Assembly: GCF_000203815.1 (NCBI RefSeq)
Contig: NW_004457695.1
Location: 1,982,054 to 2,046,053 of the forward strand
Reading direction: 5' to 3'
Source of the DNA: Cavenderia fasciculata
Lineage: Eukaryota > Evosea > Eumycetozoa > Acytosteliales > Cavenderiaceae
Length of the DNA: 64,000 bases
Translations under genes and position numbers: made by a program
The notes under the pieces: generated by a model
Databases searched by the model: none
The model's input: only the letters and a program-made list of their open reading frames with translations
Told to the model about the DNA's origin: nothing
Part shown: in pieces, positions 58,025 to 64,000 of the stretch
How the letters are laid out: each line of letters begins with the position of its first letter
How positions within the stretch are numbered: position 1 is the stretch's first letter

Positions 58025-60010
58025 ATGATGACTAATCTCTTAAAGTTATCTCATTTAATATTATTACAAATCATAACAGATATAGACAGTAATGCAGATA
58101 TAATATGTTTGTTGTTGACTTGTAAAAAGCTGTACAGTAATAGTAGTTTAAGAAGATCGATTCAGTTTAAAGGAATAGTAGAACCTTTTTTTGATGTCAG
58201 CCAGAGAATAGTATCTCATCAGTTTAAAGCAACAGCTACTCAATTCAAGCTCTTATCATTTCAAGATATCTATGAGAATAGTATATCGGATCATCAGGTT
58301 GTACTGACTGATCGTAAACATCACAAAAACTATCCTCAATGGATAAAACAACGCATCACTACAGACAACAGAGTTGATAAGAGTAACATTACAACTGCAT
58401 TTGTATCATATGGTTACCAAGTAATATCACCTCAGTCGCTCTACTCGATGCCATCACTCGAGACACTCTTCATTTACCAGGGTGGTGCTCAAGTGGATCT
58501 TGGTTCCATCTCATTGTTACCCAATCTACAACAACTTGAAGTTTGTGCAAAAAGGCTTATTCTTGGTACACACACAACACTCAAGTCTCTGAAACTAGAT
58601 ATCGATACCAAATACAGTCTCATCGACCTGCAACTTACCAAACTCGTATCGTTGACAGAACTGACCTATAACGACAATTATTTCGATTCAGGGATTGGAA
58701 CAGGTGTATTTCCAAGTAGTCTGACATCACTCTATCTGACACTGCAAAATACACCGCCAAGAGATACATTCCTTTCATTGACATCGTTGGTGAATCTCGA
58801 GATCCACCAGAGAGGGCATGTTGATCATGAAGAGGAGCATAAACAACACAAATACATCGATCTAGAGACTCTCTGCAACCTCAAGTCACTCACTTTTAGA
58901 GACTATAGAAGTGGAAAAAGGTTCATCTCACTCAACGTACCTCCTTCAATCAAGACTCTTGTCATCAAAGATTTTAGCATCTATGGTGAATGCGTAGAAA
59001 TTCCACACCGATGTACTATGCCAATGTTGGAGAAATTGAAAATTAGAATGAAATTATTGACTGAAGGTAGAATCAGTCTAATGTCATCACCATCAATCAA
59101 GAAACTCTCTATTTACAATTACAAAAATAATGTTATTCCGGCCATCCCATCGACTCTCGAAAAGCTTAAAATCGAGAAATCCTATGGGATATTACTTGGA
59201 CAAACAGTATTACCACCTTTTCTCAAACATCTATCTGTCATTGGTGGAGAATATGATCCTATTCGACTCCCGGAATCACTTGTCAAACTCAATCAGAAAA
59301 TTGATGATGAAAATGTTCCAGTGTCGCTTCCTCAACATTTGAAATCACTCACCTTTACAATGGAAGTAGTACGACCTACAAACTTTGTATTTCCATCCAA
59401 CTATCCACCTCATCTTGAAACACTCAACTTTGACCTTTCAGTTGAGCAGGATCAAAAATTTAAGATATTCGATATACCTTTATCTATCAAATACCTTTCA
59501 GTTACCTTGGAACCATACATATATAGGTCAGGTTACTTTTTTTCAATCAGTACTAGGATTCCCAAAAGCATTATCACCCAACGACAACAATGGTTACCAT
59601 CCAACACTATTGATTTAACTTGCCAACTCCTTATTTTAGATTCAAAAAAAGCTAATTTTAGATTAGATCAAGTGATCAACCATACCAATGTTAGATATTT
59701 AAATATCTATCTCGATCAGAATAATGACAACACACTATTTCAATTTTCAATTCAAAGATTAGACCCAAACAACAACAATGTATTGGTATTGGAAACACAA
59801 TCACTTCAAGGTGGAATAATCCCTCAACAAAGAAAATCAATCAACACTCATCAACATGATGATCCTATTCATTCTCCGCAATTTAAATGTATTTATTTAC
59901 ATTTTGATGTTTATGATACATTTGAAGTGAATTGGAGTTTTGGTCATGACAACGAGGATGATGGTGATGATGAAAGTGTAGATGATAGCTGTTCTAGTAA
60001 TTATGATTAG
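58025..60010 (+). CDS. F-box/LRR-like family protein, array copy 4
   Basis: Starts at the ATG pair 58025-58030 (MMTNLLKLSHLILLQIITDI) and gives 661 residues without introns. Family blocks in order: ADIICLLLTCKKLYSNSSLR, SISLLPNLQQLEV, FPSSLTSLYLTLQNTPPRDT, TMPMLEKLKIRMKLLTEGRI, IPSTLEKLKIEKSYG, LPPFLKHLSVIGGEYDPIRL, and finally FRLDQVINHTNVRYLNIY and NNVLVLETQSLQGGIIPQ. It ends with a shorter acidic tail (DNEDDGDDESVDDS). It is closest to copies 1 and 2 in the N-terminal third, judging by shared words such as QFKATATQFKLLSF. The same inferred role applies: substrate recognition by an F-box-type protein. Confidence 0.87.
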   Translation: MMTNLLKLSHLILLQIITDIDSNADIICLLLTCKKLYSNSSLRRSIQFKGIVEPFFDVSQRIVSHQFKATATQFKLLSFQDIYENSISDHQVVLTDRKHHKNYPQWIKQRITTDNRVDKSNITTAFVSYGYQVISPQSLYSMPSLETLFIYQGGAQVDLGSISLLPNLQQLEVCAKRLILGTHTTLKSLKLDIDTKYSLIDLQLTKLVSLTELTYNDNYFDSGIGTGVFPSSLTSLYLTLQNTPPRDTFLSLTSLVNLEIHQRGHVDHEEEHKQHKYIDLETLCNLKSLTFRDYRSGKRFISLNVPPSIKTLVIKDFSIYGECVEIPHRCTMPMLEKLKIRMKLLTEGRISLMSSPSIKKLSIYNYKNNVIPAIPSTLEKLKIEKSYGILLGQTVLPPFLKHLSVIGGEYDPIRLPESLVKLNQKIDDENVPVSLPQHLKSLTFTMEVVRPTNFVFPSNYPPHLETLNFDLSVEQDQKFKIFDIPLSIKYLSVTLEPYIYRSGYFFSISTRIPKSIITQRQQWLPSNTIDLTCQLLILDSKKANFRLDQVINHTNVRYLNIYLDQNNDNTLFQFSIQRLDPNNNNVLVLETQSLQGGIIPQQRKSINTHQHDDPIHSPQFKCIYLHFDVYDTFEVNWSFGHDNEDDGDDESVDDSCSSNYD

Positions 60011-60215
60011 AAGATTGATCAAATAATCAAAATGATTTTGATTTTAACAAAAATTTAATTACTCCATTAATAAAATAATCAAATCAAATCTGATTTCGAT
60101 GAAAAAAAGAAAGAAGAATATTTCCAGCCCTGGGACAAGAAATGAACATCATTTTTTAAAGTTGTTTTACAAATCGGACCAGGCTTTTTTCAAGTTCATT
60201 TACATTTATTTAAAC

Positions 60216-62090
60216 ATGTTTGAAAAGTTATCTAATCTATTATTATTACAAATCATATCATCTATTGATGATAATGGAGATATAGTATGTTTGTTGTTGA
60301 CTTGTAAAAAGTTGTACAGTAATAGTGCTTTAAGAAAGTCGATTCAGTTTAAAGGAATACAACCAATCAATGATAAAGGAGAGTTATCATATCAGTTTAT
60401 AGCAACAGCTACTCTATTTAAACTCAACTCTTTCAAAGATATCTTAAAGAATAGTATATCGGATCATCAGGTTGTACTAGTTGACAGAGACAATCGGTAT
60501 CAAAATTGGATACAACAACGTGTCTCTACAAATAGAACGAGTGGTAAAAGTAACATTACAACTGCTTTGGTAATGCATAGCTCTCAACCAACAATGATAG
60601 AGTCATTATATGCCATCCCATCAATCGATACACTATTCATTAACCATCATCATAAAACAGTTGATCTTGGTGCCATTGCACTACTACCTCGTTTACAACG
60701 ACTATCAGTTCGTGCACACAAGTTGGTTAGTATCGGTCAACACACAACACTCAAGTCTCTAAAGATTGGTATTGTCACTAAATACCCACTCGCCGACTTG
60801 GGACTCAACAAATTCGTGTCATTGACAGAGCTGACCTTTTCCAATTATTTTATGACTGGAATTGGACCTGACCTACTGCCAAGCAGTCTGACATCACTCT
60901 CTCTTAGATCAAGGGAGATACCACCAAGAGACACATTCCTTTCTTTAATATCGTTGGTGACTCTAGAGATTGAGATGGAAAGGTTTGACACAGACATGAT
61001 TGCTGCATTCATGCCCGAGCAACTACTCATCGATCTCGAGAGTCTACCCAACCTCAAGAAATTCACTTTTAGTGACAGTCTTGATCACATTACAAAGGAC
61101 CTATGTAATCTAGAGATTAGTGTACCTCCTACACTCACTATTCTCACCATCTGCTCATTGTTTGCTAGTATCGCTCCTAGATGTACACTGCCAAAGTTGG
61201 AGAAATTATATGTTAAACAAAGTACATTGATTGATGGAAGAGTCAGTCTATTGTCATGCCCATCGATAAAGAAACTATGTATTTATGATTCATGTGAAGT
61301 GATGCCATCCAATATCAATATACCATCGACTCTTGAAAAGCTTAAAATCTATAAATACACTTCAAAAGAAGATATACTTGGACAAGTTGTATTACCACCA
61401 TTACTCAAACATCTAACTATTATGGGGAATAACTTTCAAGTTGCCAAACTCCCAGACTCACTAGTTAAACTAAAACTGAGGGTTGACAAGATACCAATAT
61501 CACTCCCACAACATTTAAAAAAACTATCCCTTTCAATGGCGTCGAGATCCAATCCAAAGATTGTGTTGCCGTCTCCTTATCCACCTAATCTTGAAACATT
61601 GGACTTACTCCTAATCGAAGGTGACTTTGTTATCGAACATATGCCACCAATCACCAAATATCTATTAATACCTTTGAACTCTTACCAATACGACACTCCA
61701 GTATATTCAATAAGTTCTATATTAACCAAACGCATCACTTCCCAACAACAACAATGGCTACCACAGAATACCACTCATCTAACTTGCCAACTAATGTGTT
61801 TTTCTCCAACCAAGGTGTCATTTAGATTGGATGAAGTAATCAACCACACCAATGTTAGGTATCTATCGATCATTGCTTTTGATGCCACATTTCAATTTTC
61901 AATTCAAAGATTGGACTCTGACACTCTAAATGTATTGGTATTAGAAACAAAGTCACTTCAAGGTGGAATCATCACTCAACAAAGAAATTCAAAAAACAAT
62001 AATCAACAACAACAACAACAACAATATGATCCAATTTATTTATCTAACCCAAATTCTCCATTGGAACTGAATTGGAGATTTTCAAAGTAA
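60216..62090 (+). CDS. F-box/LRR-like family protein, array copy 5
   Basis: I chose ATG 60216 (MFEKLSNLLLLQIISSIDDN), because the upstream in-frame extension from 60099 is not shared with any other copy; 624 residues, no intron. Blocks: GDIVCLLLTCKKLYSNSALR, IALLPRLQRLSVRAHKLVSI, LPSSLTSLSLRSREIPPRDT, TLPKLEKLYVKQSTLIDGRV, IPSTLEKLKIYKYTS, LPPLLKHLTIMGNNFQVAKL and QQQQWLPQNTTHLTCQLMCF, followed by FRLDEVINHTNVRYLSII. There is no acidic tail; the end is a Gln run followed by YDPIYLSNPNSPLELNWRFS. This split into acidic-tailed and plain members recurs across the array. Confidence 0.87.
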   Translation: MFEKLSNLLLLQIISSIDDNGDIVCLLLTCKKLYSNSALRKSIQFKGIQPINDKGELSYQFIATATLFKLNSFKDILKNSISDHQVVLVDRDNRYQNWIQQRVSTNRTSGKSNITTALVMHSSQPTMIESLYAIPSIDTLFINHHHKTVDLGAIALLPRLQRLSVRAHKLVSIGQHTTLKSLKIGIVTKYPLADLGLNKFVSLTELTFSNYFMTGIGPDLLPSSLTSLSLRSREIPPRDTFLSLISLVTLEIEMERFDTDMIAAFMPEQLLIDLESLPNLKKFTFSDSLDHITKDLCNLEISVPPTLTILTICSLFASIAPRCTLPKLEKLYVKQSTLIDGRVSLLSCPSIKKLCIYDSCEVMPSNINIPSTLEKLKIYKYTSKEDILGQVVLPPLLKHLTIMGNNFQVAKLPDSLVKLKLRVDKIPISLPQHLKKLSLSMASRSNPKIVLPSPYPPNLETLDLLLIEGDFVIEHMPPITKYLLIPLNSYQYDTPVYSISSILTKRITSQQQQWLPQNTTHLTCQLMCFSPTKVSFRLDEVINHTNVRYLSIIAFDATFQFSIQRLDSDTLNVLVLETKSLQGGIITQQRNSKNNNQQQQQQQYDPIYLSNPNSPLELNWRFSK

Positions 62091-62277
62091 TCATTAATAA
62101 ATATTATATTGTTGTTATTATTATTAATACTCAAGATCATTGGTTCTCTTGAACCATCCAGATTTAATGTGTACTTATTGGACGCCTTTTTGCAATGGTT
62201 CATCATCAGATTATTGCATTTTTTTTTTTTGTGACACGTAAATGATCATCAGGGTTAGGTTTGAGCATTAGTATCAC

Positions 62278-64000
62278 ATGATGTCTCTACTATTACAGTT
62301 ATCTAATCTATTACTATTACAAATCATATCAGATATTGATGATAATGGAGATATAGTATGTTTGTTGTTGACTTGTAAAAAGTTGTACAATAATAGTAGT
62401 TTAAAAAGATCGATTCGGTTTAAAGGAATAGAAGTTATCAGTGGTTATGGAGAGATATCAAAAAAGCTTAAAGCAACAGCTACTCAATTCAAACTCTTAT
62501 CATTTAAAGATATCTACGAGAATAGTATACCCTATCATCATGTGATACTGCCTGCAGACCACCAATCAGACAATCAAAATGATAGCTTGGTTGAGTATCC
62601 TCAATGGATACAACAACGCATCTCTATAGCAGACAGAGTCGATAAGAGTAACATTACAAATGTATTGGTGAGAGATTATCAAGCAAAATCAATTCAATCA
62701 CTCTACGACGAGATACCATCGATCGAAACACTATTGTTTAATAAGCCCAATCAGACACAATTATTACTGGATCTTGGTTCCATTTCACTATTGCCTCGTC
62801 TCCAACGACTTGGAGTTTATGCACACGATGCGATTATTGGTCCTCATCCAACACTCAAGTCACTTGACCTATATATAGATACCAAACACAGTCTCATCGA
62901 CTTACAACTCACCAAACTAGTATCACTGAAACAGTTGACCCTAACCGATGCTGTGTCTGGGATAGGAAATGGTCTCTTTCCAAGTAGTCTGACGTCACTC
63001 ACTCTGACACTAACAGAGTTGCCTCCAAGAGATACATTCTATTCATTAAAGTCTCTTGTAACCCTCTATTTCCGCATGGACAGGAATTTAACCGACACAG
63101 AGGTTGAACATCCATTCATCGATCTAGAGAATCTATCCACACTCAAGACACTCAGTATCAGTGACAGTAATCACTCCACACAAGTTGTCAAGTCCTACAT
63201 CTCGATTAGTGTCCCCCCTTCAATCAAATTTCTAAACTTTTGGTCAATATGCTTAAAAATAATGCCAACCCAATCCACAACTGCTACTACAACTATCTTG
63301 ATGCCACAATTGGAGACATTGTATGTACAACAAAGATCATTGATTGAAGATAATATCTGTCTAGGGTCATGCCCATCTCTCAAGAAAATAGTTATTGGCA
63401 ATTGCTTCAAACCCATGCCATCCAATATCATCTTCCCATCAACTATCGAAAGAATTGGCATAGATAAACAGTGTGAACAAGAATGTACAATACTTGGACA
63501 AGTTGTATTCCCACCATCTCTCACTCATCTAACTATCTTTGGTATGAGCTGCGAGTCTGTCCAGAAGCTCCCTGAATCACTCGTTAATCTAAAACAGATG
63601 ATCAACCAATCACCTGAATCACTTCCTCGAGATTTGAAAAAACTTATGTTGGAAGTGGAATGGAGAGCCCCACTTGAACATTTGGAGTTGCCATCCTCAT
63701 GTCCACCTAATCTTGAAACACTCGACCTCCTCCAAATCAAAGGTAATATTACCATTAACAAAATACCACCAACCATCAAATATCTATCGATTGTATTGCC
63801 AACAAAGCTTAATATAGGGTTAAATACCAGCCCAGTCTATTCAATCAGCTCAAAGATAACCAGTATCGATATCACCCAACCACAATGGCTACCACAAAAT
63901 ACAACTCATCTAACTATCAATGTAAATAATGCTACAAAATATCCATTATTGTTTAGATTAGATCAAGTAATCAACCACACCAATGTGAGATATTTATCTA
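62278..64000 (+). CDS. F-box/LRR-like family protein, array copy 6, cut by right edge
   Basis: Starts at the ATG pair 62278-62283 (MMSLLLLQLSNLLLLQIISD) and stays open to the end of the window (about 574 codons). All family blocks except the last are present: DIVCLLLTCKKLYNNSSLKR, SISLLPRLQRLGVYA, FPSSLTSLTLTLTELPPRDT, LMPQLETLYVQQRSLIED, IIFPSTIERIGIDK, FPPSLTHLTIFGM, and WLPQNTTHLTINVNN, ending in FRLDQVINHTNVRYLS at the edge. The remaining 50-120 residues, including any acidic tail, lie outside. The array therefore probably continues to the right. Confidence 0.87.
   Translation, partial: MMSLLLQLSNLLLLQIISDIDDNGDIVCLLLTCKKLYNNSSLKRSIRFKGIEVISGYGEISKKLKATATQFKLLSFKDIYENSIPYHHVILPADHQSDNQNDSLVEYPQWIQQRISIADRVDKSNITNVLVRDYQAKSIQSLYDEIPSIETLLFNKPNQTQLLLDLGSISLLPRLQRLGVYAHDAIIGPHPTLKSLDLYIDTKHSLIDLQLTKLVSLKQLTLTDAVSGIGNGLFPSSLTSLTLTLTELPPRDTFYSLKSLVTLYFRMDRNLTDTEVEHPFIDLENLSTLKTLSISDSNHSTQVVKSYISISVPPSIKFLNFWSICLKIMPTQSTTATTTILMPQLETLYVQQRSLIEDNICLGSCPSLKKIVIGNCFKPMPSNIIFPSTIERIGIDKQCEQECTILGQVVFPPSLTHLTIFGMSCESVQKLPESLVNLKQMINQSPESLPRDLKKLMLEVEWRAPLEHLELPSSCPPNLETLDLLQIKGNITINKIPPTIKYLSIVLPTKLNIGLNTSPVYSISSKITSIDITQPQWLPQNTTHLTINVNNATKYPLLFRLDQVINHTNVRYLS

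Noticed and set aside
48702-64000. Calling the array members FNIP-repeat proteins
   Set aside because: The repeats use PSSLTSLTL and PSTLEKLTI units rather than the FNxxIxxxxIP pattern; I describe them as F-box/LRR-like only.

Overview
The window is nuclear DNA from a social amoeba (Dictyostelia). The evidence is short AT-rich introns (about 60-120 nt, usually GTATGT or GTAAGT to AG), long poly-Asn/Gln/Thr/Ser tracts, AT-rich spacers full of microsatellites, and diagnostic genes: the actin-bundling protein ABP34, Sey1, a hybrid histidine kinase and a GATA factor. Coding DNA is less AT-rich and uses more C-ending codons than Dictyostelium discoideum, so a species such as Cavenderia or Heterostelium fits better (inference). 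Exon boundaries below were read by eye from splice sites and checked for frame.

Layout. 1-1787: FAD monooxygenase-like gene (-), cut by the window edge. 1788-4573: long repeat-rich spacer. 4574-7285: GATA zinc-finger factor (+). 8631-10747: Crinkler-type P-loop NTPase with a C-terminal nuclease-like domain (+). 10890-14169 and 14722-17949: tandem pair of large type I surface proteins (-). 18412-19076: MIP18/CIAO2 Fe-S assembly factor (-). 19528-20552: atypical short-chain dehydrogenase-like protein (-). 21094-22536: double CUE-like coiled-coil protein (-). 22831-23505: small Cys-rich acidic protein (+). 25003-29334: membrane hybrid histidine kinase (+). 29436-31807: NELF-C/D (-). 32021-32453: small unknown gene (+). 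33000-34376: papain-family protease (-). 35224-37907: PELP1/Rix1-like ribosome-assembly protein (+). 38535-39809: ABP34 (+). 40066-42920: ALG3 mannosyltransferase fused behind a lumenal propeller-like domain (-). 43453-44881: DRB0094-type RNA ligase (+). 45359-48417: Sey1 ER-fusion GTPase (+).

From 48702 to the right edge lies a tandem family of F-box/LRR-like genes, all on +: six large copies, one of them with a one-base frameshift and the last cut by the window, plus one decayed pseudogene. A phosphopantetheine adenylyltransferase gene (50758-52199, -) interrupts the array after the first copy.

There is no operon logic here; neighbours are mostly unrelated housekeeping genes. The accessory parts are the Crinkler-like gene, the surface-protein pair and the F-box/LRR array. 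The most unusual single observation is the frame-consistent joining of a secreted propeller-like domain to ALG3. I found no tRNA, rRNA, CRISPR array or complete transposon.
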